Under the pieces are notes generated by a model that was not told where the DNA came from, did no database searches, and was given only the letters and a program-made list of their open reading frames with translations. Below, piece after piece: positions 1-8,722 of a stretch of 64,000 nt of DNA (position 1 is the stretch's first letter; the number at the start of each line of letters is the position of its first letter). This DNA is from Roseivirga sp. 4D4 (lineage in GTDB: Bacteria > Bacteroidota > Bacteroidia > Cytophagales > Cyclobacteriaceae): the NCBI RefSeq assembly GCF_001747095.1, contig NZ_MDGP01000001.1, positions 3,765,001 through 3,829,000 on the forward strand. Direction: 5' to 3'. A program made the translations under genes and the position numbers.

Positions 1-1191
1 AGCAGTATCACCAGAAAAGATGCCGATCAATTAAACACAGCTACGACCTCGGCAGACTTCAGAGTAGTCTTCTCAGAAGATGTACTCGGTGTTGACCTGA
101 CTGACTTTGAGGTAGCCTTGACAGGTACTACAGGTGCACTGAATTCAGTGAATCAGGTAGATGCGAAAACCTATGATGTGAATGTCAATGGTATTTCAGG
201 ACAAGGAACCATAGGACTGAATCTAAAAGATGATGATAGCATCCTAGATAATGCAGCCAACAAACTTGGCGGCACAGGTACAGGCAATGGTGACTTCGCT
301 GGAGATGTCTATACGACCAATTTCTTACCAACCGATATCATCAGTACGCCATCTAGCATAGCAGAGAATAATGCCATAGGAGATATAGTAGGAGCACTAA
401 CTAGTACAGATGCAGACACAGAAGATAGTCATACCTACACATTAGTGTCTGGTACTGGCGATACTGACAATGCAAGCTTCATAATAGATGGTACCAACCT
501 GAAGGCAGCAGCATTCTTTGACTTTGAGAGCAAAGACAGCTATAGCATTCGAGTTAAGACAGATGATGGTAATGGCGGAAGCTTTGAGAAAGCGCTAACT
601 ATAACGATAGACAATGTGCTTGAGCCATCGATTTTTGTGACGGGTGATGGAGCATTTGATATATCTGCCTTAGGCCTAAGCCAAACCCGTACACTGACAG
701 TGACCAATGATGGAGAGAAGCCTGTAGAAGTGAGGGTTACCTCCACTCCAGCAGGCTTTAGTGTACTACCAGGATCACTAGTGCTACGGACAGGAACAAG
801 TGCTGAGGTTACAGTCACCTTTATGCCAACAGCTGTTGGGAACTTTGGAGGCAATATCATCTTCAACCATGAAGGTGGAAATCAGGCCCACCCAGTTTCA
901 GGAGAGGGCGCAATAATTACCTCAGTTGACGATGGCATTATCAATGCCACTGACATAGTGATGTACCCGAACCCAGCCAGTAGGCGATTGACCATAGATC
1001 TATCGGCACTAAGTAGAAGTAAGCTGGATATAGAGATTGTCAATACCACAGGCGTTTCGATGTTCAGTAAGAAAGACCATACTGATCAGCAGTTGACCTT
1101 AAATGTGTCAGGCTATGAGATGGGTATTTACATTGTCCAGTTTAGTAATGGGCAGTCAGTGGTGAGAAAGAAAGTAATGATTAAACGATAG
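1..1191 (+). CDS. C-terminal part of a large T9SS-secreted surface protein (5' end outside window)
   Basis: The frame is open from base 1, so only the last 396 residues are seen; the true start is upstream of the window. In order: a Ca-dependent-adhesion-like (cadherin) repeat at about residues 110-204, with the SIAENNAIGDIVG and DTEDSHTYTLVSG signatures; an ASH / choice-of-anchor-D-like beta sandwich at about 207-307 (TLTVTNDGEKPVEV, TVTFMPTAVGNF); and a C-terminal type IX secretion sorting domain at about 321-396 starting MYPNPASRRLTI and ending VVRKKVMIKR. The family is exported across the outer membrane by T9SS, with the sorting domain cleaved and the protein often anchored to the cell surface. 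Adhesion is inferred from the repeats only. It is followed 11 bp later by a lipoprotein gene. Confidence 0.85.
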   Translation, partial: SSITRKDADQLNTATTSADFRVVFSEDVLGVDLTDFEVALTGTTGALNSVNQVDAKTYDVNVNGISGQGTIGLNLKDDDSILDNAANKLGGTGTGNGDFAGDVYTTNFLPTDIISTPSSIAENNAIGDIVGALTSTDADTEDSHTYTLVSGTGDTDNASFIIDGTNLKAAAFFDFESKDSYSIRVKTDDGNGGSFEKALTITIDNVLEPSIFVTGDGAFDISALGLSQTRTLTVTNDGEKPVEVRVTSTPAGFSVLPGSLVLRTGTSAEVTVTFMPTAVGNFGGNIIFNHEGGNQAHPVSGEGAIITSVDDGIINATDIVMYPNPASRRLTIDLSALSRSKLDIEIVNTTGVSMFSKKDHTDQQLTLNVSGYEMGIYIVQFSNGQSVVRKKVMIKR

Positions 1192-1202
1192 AAGAGATAG
1201 CA

Positions 1203-1631
1203 ATGAAAATTCAAAAATATATATCAATGGTGTTTGTGCTGGCAGTATTACTGGTTTCAGCCTGCAAAAGTGATGATGGAGCTCCAACTGCAACAGAGCT
1301 TGCCTTTGAAAGGTTGGCTGGGAGTTGGAGTATGGGTACTCAAGGCAGTATAGTGCTTGATGGAGAAGACGTCAGTTCGAACTATCCTGGCTTCACCCTA
1401 TCGTTTGCTGATGGTACCTACCAGACGACTAATGGTGGAGATCTCTTCAGGGCCAGTGGCACCTGGCGATGGACAGGAGATACTGGCAGATTGCTTATCC
1501 TTGATACGGGTGAAGAGGTAACTATTAACAACTTAACATTAACAGAATTTGAGTTTTCCTTCTTCCATGCCGGCACCACTCCGGTAAGAGCAGGCATTCA
1601 AGGAAATTATACAGTTTCAGTTTCAAAATAG
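1203..1631 (+). CDS. small lipoprotein, lipocalin-like
   Basis: 142 residues starting at ATG 11 bp after the surface protein stop. The N-terminus is a lipoprotein signal peptide with a lipobox ending VSAC (Cys21), followed by an acidic SDDG, the pattern that often sends Bacteroidota lipoproteins to the cell surface. The mature part (LAGSWSMGTQGS ... GTWRWTGDTGRLLILDTGEEVTI ... LTEFEFSF) has the beta-rich layout of lipocalin-like lipoproteins that are common next to T9SS proteins in this phylum. No enzymatic motif is visible. It is probably cotranscribed with the gene before it and ends ahead of a strong hairpin terminator. Confidence 0.75.
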   Translation: MKIQKYISMVFVLAVLLVSACKSDDGAPTATELAFERLAGSWSMGTQGSIVLDGEDVSSNYPGFTLSFADGTYQTTNGGDLFRASGTWRWTGDTGRLLILDTGEEVTINNLTLTEFEFSFFHAGTTPVRAGIQGNYTVSVSK

Positions 1632-1773
1632 AAGGGTATGAGAGTGTATTGGATATATCAATTTTTACCATTCATAACGATGCTGAAACAGAATATCCGC
1701 TTGAATTTTTTCGACTAGTACATAATAATAATCATGTTTCACTGACTTGTGTTAACATGTGTTTTGGTGAATG

Positions 1774-1808
1774 GAGGCCAAGCTCATTTTGAGTTTGGCC
1801 TCGCTTTT
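1774..1808 (+). terminator. Rho-independent terminator, probably bidirectional
   Basis: A 12-bp stem (1774-1785 with 1791-1802, one G-U pair) with a 5-nt ATTTT loop is followed by GCTTTTTC. It lies between convergent genes and also reads as a hairpin for the reverse strand. Confidence 0.8.
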
Positions 1809-1827
1809 TCAAAAGCAGCGAATCCTC

Positions 1828-3033
1828 TTAGAAGTACTTATTTAAACTGAATTGCAAGAAACTATCCCTGCGAATAAAGTTTAGAAATTCATTTTGATCA
1901 ACATCGTCAAACAGCCTCATCTCAACTTCGGCCTTCCAGGAGTTACCGAGCCTTCGACTGCCTTCGATACTCCACAACTTTGTGCTTTTGTCAAGGTCGA
2001 AAACTCCTCCTATAAGGAATTCGGTACTCTGCGTGTCGTTGAAAGCGAAGCGTGTTCCTGCAAACAAGTCGTTATCCAAACTGCTAAACGAAAGCAAGCC
2101 TCTGTCATCATGCAGGTATTCGGCAACAATACCGATGTCCAGGCCTGTACTGGCGACATCAAAAAAGCTGTATTCTATACCGGCAGCCAGTGCCCACATA
2201 TCTTGAAAGTCACTTTTCCTGGCAATGCTTTCCACCTTCCATAATACTGGTCCCGTAGTCGCTTGAATGTCAATCCCTATTTGTTCTATTATCCCATAGA
2301 ACAATTGAAAATCACCTCCCGTAGTCTGACGAAAGAATGGCTCTCTTCCGGTGCCATTGAAGTAAGATAAACCAATGTCAAAGGGTCCTGTAAAGGCTGA
2401 CCACCGCGCGGCAAAACTTGGTCTCGTTTCCTCCGCGTCAGACTCGAACGCCACATCATCATTGTCAATGATAAAAGAGGTTCTCAAACGTCCTCTTTCT
2501 CCGGGGAATACTCTTTTCCGAAAGTAAGGCAGGTAAAAAAGATCAAATGTTCCTATGGATGAAGCATAAGAAAATTGAACCATAGCTTCACCGAGCTTTT
2601 CTTCACCATCGAAGCTTTCGACAAAATCTGTTTGGTTGATAATGTCAACTAGGTGTACAGCCTCTGTTTTACCCCAAAAGACTTTCTTAAACCCAATACT
2701 GAGTTCCCAATTGTTCTTTACGGTTTGATAGTAGAGCTCTCGAACATCGAAATGCGTTCTTCTGCTGTCTCTATCAAATCGACCGAAACCAATGAACTTG
2801 ATGCGATTGTCGCCTCCATTCCATTCATATAAGTATTCAGGTTGAATGACTAGCGATGGAAAACTATTTTTCTGTCCACCATAAAGACCGTCTTCAAAGA
2901 AGTAGCGGTAATCCGCACCAATGTAACCCGAGAATTCCTGGTAGACACTCTCGTCTTTTTGAGCCCATGCCGGAAGGGATAACAAGAGGCATAGGGAACC
3001 GATGGAAAACGTCTTTCTCCATCGGTTATTCAT
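1828..3033 (-). CDS. outer-membrane beta-barrel protein of the RND/LolA-like operon
   Basis: 401 residues if begun at ATG 3033, chosen because it gives a clean signal peptide (MNNRWRKTFSIGSLCLLLSLPAWAQ) at the N-terminus; an upstream in-frame ATG at 3063 and TTG at 3069 would only add a non-signal extension. The mature protein is rich in alternating aromatic strands (IKFIGFGRFDRDS, NWELSIGFKKVFWGK, IGTFDLFYLPYF) and ends in an aromatic C-terminus (SLNKYF), as expected of a barrel. It is the last gene of a three-gene reverse-strand set behind a LolA-like protein and an MMPL-type exporter; in other bacteria such trios are thought to move lipids or lipoproteins to the outer membrane. The exact substrate cannot be read from sequence. 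Confidence 0.7.
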   Translation of the reverse strand: MNNRWRKTFSIGSLCLLLSLPAWAQKDESVYQEFSGYIGADYRYFFEDGLYGGQKNSFPSLVIQPEYLYEWNGGDNRIKFIGFGRFDRDSRRTHFDVRELYYQTVKNNWELSIGFKKVFWGKTEAVHLVDIINQTDFVESFDGEEKLGEAMVQFSYASSIGTFDLFYLPYFRKRVFPGERGRLRTSFIIDNDDVAFESDAEETRPSFAARWSAFTGPFDIGLSYFNGTGREPFFRQTTGGDFQLFYGIIEQIGIDIQATTGPVLWKVESIARKSDFQDMWALAAGIEYSFFDVASTGLDIGIVAEYLHDDRGLLSFSSLDNDLFAGTRFAFNDTQSTEFLIGGVFDLDKSTKLWSIEGSRRLGNSWKAEVEMRLFDDVDQNEFLNFIRRDSFLQFSLNKYF

Positions 3034-3073
3034 AGGCTTGGAATTGATTATTCTTAATATCATGCCCAATGGC

Positions 3074-3856
3074 TTAGCGACTTGCTCTCTGAAGACTGTT
3101 CTGAGAGAAGTCAGATTCTTTTAGATTAAGGTCGAATTGATAATCTTCGAACTTGAGAAGCGTCTTTTTCCCTGTTTGATGATTTATCATGTTCATTTCA
3201 CCTGCTCGCCAATGCTTCTCTTCGTACACTTTGTATTTTCCATAGGTAAGTGTTTTCAGTAATGCATTTTTACGATCATAGAAATCCATTTTTTCAAGGC
3301 GATAGTTGTCTTTGTTGTACCAAACCACCTGTCTGGCGTAACCTGATTTTGGGTCAACTGGACCTCTCTCTACTACATAAGCGCTTACACCGTTGATTTC
3401 TTCCTCTCTCAAAAATTTGTAGGTGTACTTTTCAACTTCTTGAGAAGACAAATCTTCATAAGCGAATTCACTTCCCATAAAAGGACCTGATTTGTTGTTA
3501 GAAGAGATCCTTTTCACCCTCTTAAGGGCTGGCAAGTAGAGCCATTGATCATCAGAGCCTTCCTTATGCGTAAAAGTCAGGGTCGCGGTGCCTTTGACAT
3601 CTCTTGGACTATCAAAAACGATCAGCGATTTATCTCCGTCTTCAGTCAACTCCAATGTCTGATTACTCATGTATCGTGTACTTTCCTGACCTTGCTTGTT
3701 GGTCAAAATCATAGTGAGCTTGGTGACTGAACTACCAAACCCTTGATCGTATGCATCAGCAGCCTTGGCTACTTCAATGCCTTTTTCCTCTGCAGACTGA
3801 CCTTGCAAGCCAATGGCAATGAACAGTCCTACTATGGTTAATAATATGTTTTTCAT
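3074..3856 (-). CDS. outer membrane lipoprotein-sorting (LolA-like) periplasmic protein
   Basis: 260 residues with signal peptide (MKNILLTIVGLFIAIGLQGQ). The body matches the outer-membrane lipoprotein-sorting family that accompanies RND/MMPL exporters: MILTNKQGQESTRYMS, DVKGTATLTFTH, DDQWLYLPALKRVKRISS, GPFMGSEFAYEDL, then DNYRLEKMDFYDRK and YQFDLNLKESDFS. This fold is a half-barrel that shields a lipid or lipoprotein in the periplasm. It sits 26 bp behind the exporter gene and immediately before the outer-membrane protein, so the three probably form one transport path. It is not the housekeeping LolA; cargo is unknown. Confidence 0.85.
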   Translation of the reverse strand: MKNILLTIVGLFIAIGLQGQSAEEKGIEVAKAADAYDQGFGSSVTKLTMILTNKQGQESTRYMSNQTLELTEDGDKSLIVFDSPRDVKGTATLTFTHKEGSDDQWLYLPALKRVKRISSNNKSGPFMGSEFAYEDLSSQEVEKYTYKFLREEEINGVSAYVVERGPVDPKSGYARQVVWYNKDNYRLEKMDFYDRKNALLKTLTYGKYKVYEEKHWRAGEMNMINHQTGKKTLLKFEDYQFDLNLKESDFSQNSLQRASR

Positions 3857-3882
3857 CTGTTTACTATTTTCTTGATTTTGAA

Positions 3883-6276
3883 TTAAGTAGCTGGAATAGC
3901 ACTTATGTCTCCAGTGCTTTCTATTGAGCTTGTATCTTTTAAGTCTTGAGTCCTTTTTACTGGCGAAAGCATCAGCAATGCAGGAAGCATTAAGAAGTCC
4001 AGCACCAAGGCCATAATGATAATGATGGTGGTAATCTTAGCCATGTCTGAATTGAGGCCAAAATTGGATTGCGCCAGTACCAGGAAGCCAGCAACCAACA
4101 CAAATGTTGTTACCAACAACGCTTGTCCTACAGTAGAAAAAGCATACCGTACTGAGTCCTCTGGACTTTTGCCTAATTCTCTTCTTGCTCTTAGATATTT
4201 TGAAAGAAAGTGAACGGTGTCATCCACGATAATACCCAGCGTCATTCCAAATACGATTGAAATACCAGTATTGATATAACCGTAAAAGAGGCCCCAAATT
4301 CCCAAGCCGATAATGACTGGGGTGATATTTGGTATAAGACTTAGGAAGCCGAATTTCCCACTTCGAATAGCAAAGGCCAGAACAAATGATATTAAAAGAA
4401 GGGCAACGGCTGTTCCGCTGATCATACTCATAATCTGTCTTTCCGACAAATGAGCAAACATCATAGTGCTACTCACACCTTCTGCCCTCATATGGCTAGG
4501 AGCGTTTTCTTCAAGCCAATTGGTAGCCTTGTCACTAAGGCTAAGCATGCTTTGTGTCGGGATGTTTTTGATGGTTACAATTACCCTCGTCTCAGATTTG
4601 TCCACGTTGACTTGATTATTCAAGTCAAGCCCAAACGGTAATGACATTTCATATAAAAGCAGGTATTGAGCGGCCTCTTCCCGATTGTCTGGCATCTTGT
4701 AATAGGAGAGATCGTCTCCGTGCATGGACTTGTTCACCTGTTCCATCACCTCTGTGAATGAGTTTACATGAACAACTTCTTCGTTGGTATAGAGCCAATC
4801 TTCAAAGGCCTTTAATCTATTAAGGTATTCAGGATCATTAATGCCGCCTTCTTCTTTAGCCGCTATAGAGAATTCCACTGTATAGATGCCTGTCAGGTTA
4901 TCTGAGATGTAATCCGTATCTGACCTGAAGGGAACTTCTTTGCTGAAGTATTTGATGAATTCATCATTCAACTCATTTTTGAAGACTAGGAAAGAAGATG
5001 TGATGATAAGCAATGCTGATACACCGATCACCGGTCGCTTGTTCGCAATAACAAATTCGGCCAAACGCTCGAGAAAAGGGCTTTTTCCACCTTCAGCAGT
5101 TCTTTGTTTTACTTTTACTGGAAGGATTGCCAGCAAGGCGGGCAGCGTTAATGTTGAATAGAGGAATGCAGCTACCATACCCACGGCAGTTAGGTTTCCG
5201 AGATCATGAAAAGGAGGTGAGTCTGAAAAGTTCATAGATAAGAATCCTATGACAGTGGTGAGACTTGTGATAAACACTGGCATAAAATTCAGCCTTAATG
5301 ACTCCACAATGGCGGCTCTTTTCTCAATTCCCTTTCGCATTTGCTGAATTATAGTGATCAATACATGAATACTATCTGCAACAGCAAGTGTGAGAATTAT
5401 ATTGATGAATGCCCCTGACGGTGGTGTAAGACCAATGCCCATGTAAGCACCAAAACCCATAGCGGTCATTATCGAAAGGACAATGACTATTAGAGTGGAA
5501 AAGGTACCTGAGAATGTTCTGGTAGTTAAAAGAATGGTGATGATAACAATTAGAAACATCAAAGGAGTCAAAGTTTGAAAGTCACCATTTGCAGCCTCAA
5601 AAAAGGCACTGTTTAACATGACCATTCCAGAAAGGTAGGTGTCGAGGTTAGGGTATTTCGCCTCTAATTTGGCCACCATATCCCTGGCAAAGGCGGTTAC
5701 TTCGGCACTTTCTCCATTATCTATCTCTGGCAGTCTGACGGTGACATTCACCGCTGTCACACTTCCATTCTCATTGATAAGTCTGTGGACAAGCCTCGGG
5801 TCTTCGGTAGCGATTTTCTTGAATTCCGCCAGTTCTTCATCGGACTTACTCGCGGCATCCTCTATTAAATCTTCTACAAACAAGTCGTCCTCTACCGCCC
5901 TCGTATATTGGAAGTTGGTTATGGCATCTACTCTGCTGGAGTATGGTGTCTGCCATGACTCTGCTGTCAATTCTTCAATGGCTGTAAGCGTCTCTTGCGT
6001 AAACACCTGCCCATCTTTTGGTGAAATGACTATAAAGACGTTATCGTCTTTCGTATACTTATTTTGGAGGCCGTCATAGGCCAACATTTGTGGGTTGTCT
6101 TCACTAAAGAAGACATGGTAGTCACTATTGAAGCCCATTTGGCCTCCGGCTCCAAAAGCCATTGCGAGAAGGATTGTACCAATTAGCACAGGCCATCTAA
6201 ACTTGACTACTGTTCTACCCCATCGCTCACCGAATTGACGCGAGCCTTCTTTGAGGTTTTCAATGTTTTTTTTCAT
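3883..6276 (-). CDS. MMPL/RND-superfamily exporter, inner membrane
   Basis: 797 residues with the duplicated RND layout: TM1 near residues 27-47, a first periplasmic domain, a five-helix bundle near 236-384 (LMFLIVIITILL, FINIILTLAVADSIHVL), TM7 near 413-431, a second periplasmic domain and a second bundle near 616-785 (GMTLGIIVDDTVHFLSKYL). The paired VADSIHVL / VDDTVHFL helices carry the acidic residues used for proton coupling in this family. It is shorter than drug-efflux RNDs and lacks the docking domains, like HpnN/MMPL exporters of lipids. It starts at ATG 6276, 174 bp downstream of a MarR gene on the same strand and upstream of the LolA-like gene. Confidence 0.85.
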   Translation of the reverse strand: MKKNIENLKEGSRQFGERWGRTVVKFRWPVLIGTILLAMAFGAGGQMGFNSDYHVFFSEDNPQMLAYDGLQNKYTKDDNVFIVISPKDGQVFTQETLTAIEELTAESWQTPYSSRVDAITNFQYTRAVEDDLFVEDLIEDAASKSDEELAEFKKIATEDPRLVHRLINENGSVTAVNVTVRLPEIDNGESAEVTAFARDMVAKLEAKYPNLDTYLSGMVMLNSAFFEAANGDFQTLTPLMFLIVIITILLTTRTFSGTFSTLIVIVLSIMTAMGFGAYMGIGLTPPSGAFINIILTLAVADSIHVLITIIQQMRKGIEKRAAIVESLRLNFMPVFITSLTTVIGFLSMNFSDSPPFHDLGNLTAVGMVAAFLYSTLTLPALLAILPVKVKQRTAEGGKSPFLERLAEFVIANKRPVIGVSALLIITSSFLVFKNELNDEFIKYFSKEVPFRSDTDYISDNLTGIYTVEFSIAAKEEGGINDPEYLNRLKAFEDWLYTNEEVVHVNSFTEVMEQVNKSMHGDDLSYYKMPDNREEAAQYLLLYEMSLPFGLDLNNQVNVDKSETRVIVTIKNIPTQSMLSLSDKATNWLEENAPSHMRAEGVSSTMMFAHLSERQIMSMISGTAVALLLISFVLAFAIRSGKFGFLSLIPNITPVIIGLGIWGLFYGYINTGISIVFGMTLGIIVDDTVHFLSKYLRARRELGKSPEDSVRYAFSTVGQALLVTTFVLVAGFLVLAQSNFGLNSDMAKITTIIIIMALVLDFLMLPALLMLSPVKRTQDLKDTSSIESTGDISAIPAT

Positions 6277-6345
6277 CTGGGTAAATTTTGATTTCTATTG
6301 GTTGTGCGAAATGACGTCACTCGGTCATGATAGGGGACAGCCATT

Positions 6346-6359
6346 CGAAAAATATTTCG
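6346..6359. promoter_or_regulatory. candidate MarR operator before the exporter
   Basis: CGAAA-AATA-TTTCG is an inverted repeat in the 174-bp gap between the MarR gene and the exporter. A second related stretch, TTCGAAATTCGAA, lies at 6420-6432. Assignment to the MarR protein is inference from position and symmetry. Confidence 0.35.
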
Positions 6360-6450
6360 GTTATTAAGATATTCGATGAACGTAAAATACGATTGAAGTA
6401 TATTTTAGTTCCCAAATAGTTCGAAATTCGAAATATATTTTCAAAAAAAA

Positions 6451-6912
6451 TTAGGAAGTGGCCTCTGCCTTCAGTTTAAAGTCGAGGTTTTGGGTAGCTT
6501 TTTGCATCAGAAAAATGAATTGCTGTCGCTCTTCGTCTGAGAATCCATCCAGGATGTGTTGGCCGAACATATTCATCATGGATTCTAGCATTTCGTAAAG
6601 TTCCTTTCCGTATTTACTTAAACCAATTCTGATGATTCTTCTGTCTTCCTCGGAGTAGAAACGCATTAAATAGCCTTTATTGACCAGTTTATCTACGATT
6701 CCAGTTGCCGTGCTCATAGGAACTCCTGTGAAGTCTGCGACTTCTTTCATGATAAGTGACTTATGCTTACCAAGCAATACAACCAAACCGAACTCTCTTT
6801 TCGATAAATCTTTCGATACTTCAATACACGAATTATCTACTTCTTGCATCTTCATAAGCATTGCCTCAAGGGCATCTGTGAATTGCTTTACGTTCTTTTC
6901 GCTGGTTTTCAT
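6451..6912 (-). CDS. MarR-family transcriptional regulator
   Basis: 153 residues with the MarR winged helix: LSKREFGLVVLLGKHKSLIMKEVADFTGVPMSTATGIVDKLVNKGYLMRF (helices and recognition helix, about residues 33-82) followed by the wing SEEDRRIIRIGLSKYGKEL. Helices at both ends serve dimerisation in this family. It is transcribed ahead of the MMPL exporter operon on the same strand, so it probably represses that operon and itself in response to a small ligand. Start ATG at 6912 is supported by a Bacteroidota-type promoter about 30 bp upstream. Confidence 0.9.
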   Translation of the reverse strand: MKTSEKNVKQFTDALEAMLMKMQEVDNSCIEVSKDLSKREFGLVVLLGKHKSLIMKEVADFTGVPMSTATGIVDKLVNKGYLMRFYSEEDRRIIRIGLSKYGKELYEMLESMMNMFGQHILDGFSDEERQQFIFLMQKATQNLDFKLKAEATS

Positions 6913-6942
6913 TTTTGTTCTCCTAACAACTAGACAACGTCA

Positions 6943-6974
6943 CAAATTTACTTCGGGTTCCGGAGCAAATCAAA
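6943..6974 (-). promoter_or_regulatory. Bacteroidota-type promoter for the MarR gene
   Basis: On the reverse strand a -33 TTTG (complement of 6971-6974) is followed after 20 nt by TAAATTTG (complement of 6943-6950), matching the -7 consensus TAnnTTTG. Transcription would begin near 6936, some 24 nt before the ATG. Confidence 0.55.
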
Positions 6975-7164
6975 CCGTCAGTCAGATTAACTACTATATT
7001 TCAGAATATGTTCGAATACAATTGTAGGGTCTTTATCTTTCGCATGACCATTGGTTCCAAACAATAGCATGATATCCAGTGTTGCCCTTTTGAATTTTCT
7101 TAATTTCGTTTTTCGGTTCTTGGCTTAATCTACTTACCAGACAATACTACAGTCTGACTACCCT

Positions 7165-8718
7165 ATGAATTTCATACCTAAATCGCTTCTCAAAAAGCTC
7201 TACACCCGTGGTAGTCTGACCAAAGTGGATCAAGGCTTCACATTTAATATCAAGAACCGATTGATCGATGTACACTTTCAGGGCCTAAAAGCAATAGAGG
7301 TTGCAGGCAATGAGATATCACAAGATCTCGTATTCGCAGACTTAGGAGATGGCGAATGGGTATCGGTAAATCAAATCAATACCCAAAATGGGTTCGGCCT
7401 TAAGCTTGGTAAAAGCTTTGACGTGCTTGTGAAATCACAGCTTAATGGCCAGGCTAATTTGGAACTTGACTTTAAGTTTGACACCAAGCCCTTTGGCACA
7501 TTGAGCTTTGGAGTGAATGATCAGGTAAATGAGTTTCAGAAAGAACGAGAGATTAAGATTCCTAGAAATCATGACGATGACTACAGTCGTGAGGCAATGG
7601 CCGAAAGACTCGACTTCGTAAAATCCTTCACGGGAAATGATCCAGAACATATACATGAGTTGATTGATGATACATCTGTTTATCAAGGCAATATTGAACA
7701 CCTGACCGGGTTTGCCCAGGTACCTCTTGGAATCGCTGGGCCAATCAGAATAAATGGTGAACATGCCCAAGGAGACTTTCTTATCCCTTTAGCAACAACG
7801 GAAGGGACATTAGTGGCTTCCTACAATAAAGGGATCAAACTTGTTAATGAGTCAGGAGGTGTGAACTGTCGAGTTGTAAAGGACGGAATGCAACGCGCAC
7901 CTGTCTTTATTTTCGATAATGTGAATAGGGCAGTTGACTTCAGTCAATGGATCGAAACCGTTACTGACGATTTAAAATCAGAGGCAGAATCGGGTTCAAG
8001 GCACTTGAAATATCAAAATGTCGAAGTCTATCAGGCAGGGAATAATGTATTTCTGAGGTTCAACTTCTTTACCGGAGATGCCGCTGGGCAGAATATGGTG
8101 AATAAAGCTACATTCCAGATTTGTCAGTGGATTTTGGAATCCTTTGAAGGGATCAAGCACTTCTTTTTGGAATCCAACATGGCGAGTGATAAAAAGCATT
8201 CCTTTATCAACTCTTTGAACTCAAGAGGAAAGCGAGTTATTGCTGAGATAACCTTTACAGAAAAATTGCTGGTCCAAAACTTTGGTGTTGATGCACACCA
8301 ATTACAAAAGCACTTAGGGGTGGCGAACCTTGGGGGCATGATGGCTGGCGTTAACAATAACGGATTACACACCGCCAATGCCTTGGCAGCGATGTTCATT
8401 GCCATGGGACAAGATGTAGCTAATTTGGCCGAGAGTACGGCAGGATTTTTACATTCTGAGGTCACCGCAGATAACAGCCTTTATGGTACCATCACCTTGC
8501 CATCTCTCATCGTGGGAACGGTAGGTGGAGGGACTGGACTTCCAACGCAAAGAGACTGTTTGGAGATGATCGGTTGTTATGGAGCCGGTAAAGCCAAAAA
8601 ATTGGCTGAAATCATTGCTGGAGTGGTCTTGGCTGGCGAAATTTCCCTAGCTGCCGCTATCTCTTCATTAGATTGGGTAGCAGCACATGAAGATTTAGGA
8701 AGAAACTCAATTCCATAG
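7165..8718 (+). CDS. hydroxymethylglutaryl-CoA reductase, class I-like, with N-terminal extra domain
   Basis: 517 residues. Makes mevalonate from HMG-CoA for isoprenoid synthesis. The catalytic part (about 140-517) has ATTEGTLVAS (catalytic Glu), GDAAGQNMV (nucleotide site), NMASDKKHS (catalytic Lys), AMGQDVANLAES (catalytic Asp), GTVGGGTGLPTQ and a C-terminal His in WVAAHEDLGR, so all expected catalytic residues are present. The motif pattern is nearer to class I (NADPH) than to the biosynthetically reversed class II enzymes. Residues 1-135 form an unrecognised soluble, beta-rich domain in place of the membrane anchor of eukaryotic enzymes. A glycosyltransferase follows within a few bases. 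Confidence 0.9.
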   Translation: MNFIPKSLLKKLYTRGSLTKVDQGFTFNIKNRLIDVHFQGLKAIEVAGNEISQDLVFADLGDGEWVSVNQINTQNGFGLKLGKSFDVLVKSQLNGQANLELDFKFDTKPFGTLSFGVNDQVNEFQKEREIKIPRNHDDDYSREAMAERLDFVKSFTGNDPEHIHELIDDTSVYQGNIEHLTGFAQVPLGIAGPIRINGEHAQGDFLIPLATTEGTLVASYNKGIKLVNESGGVNCRVVKDGMQRAPVFIFDNVNRAVDFSQWIETVTDDLKSEAESGSRHLKYQNVEVYQAGNNVFLRFNFFTGDAAGQNMVNKATFQICQWILESFEGIKHFFLESNMASDKKHSFINSLNSRGKRVIAEITFTEKLLVQNFGVDAHQLQKHLGVANLGGMMAGVNNNGLHTANALAAMFIAMGQDVANLAESTAGFLHSEVTADNSLYGTITLPSLIVGTVGGGTGLPTQRDCLEMIGCYGAGKAKKLAEIIAGVVLAGEISLAAAISSLDWVAAHEDLGRNSIP

Positions 8719-8722
8719 TAAG

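Noticed and set aside
540..866. Reverse-strand frame of 108 codons inside the surface protein
   Set aside because: Shadow of a real gene; Ser/Val/Thr-rich translation of repeats.
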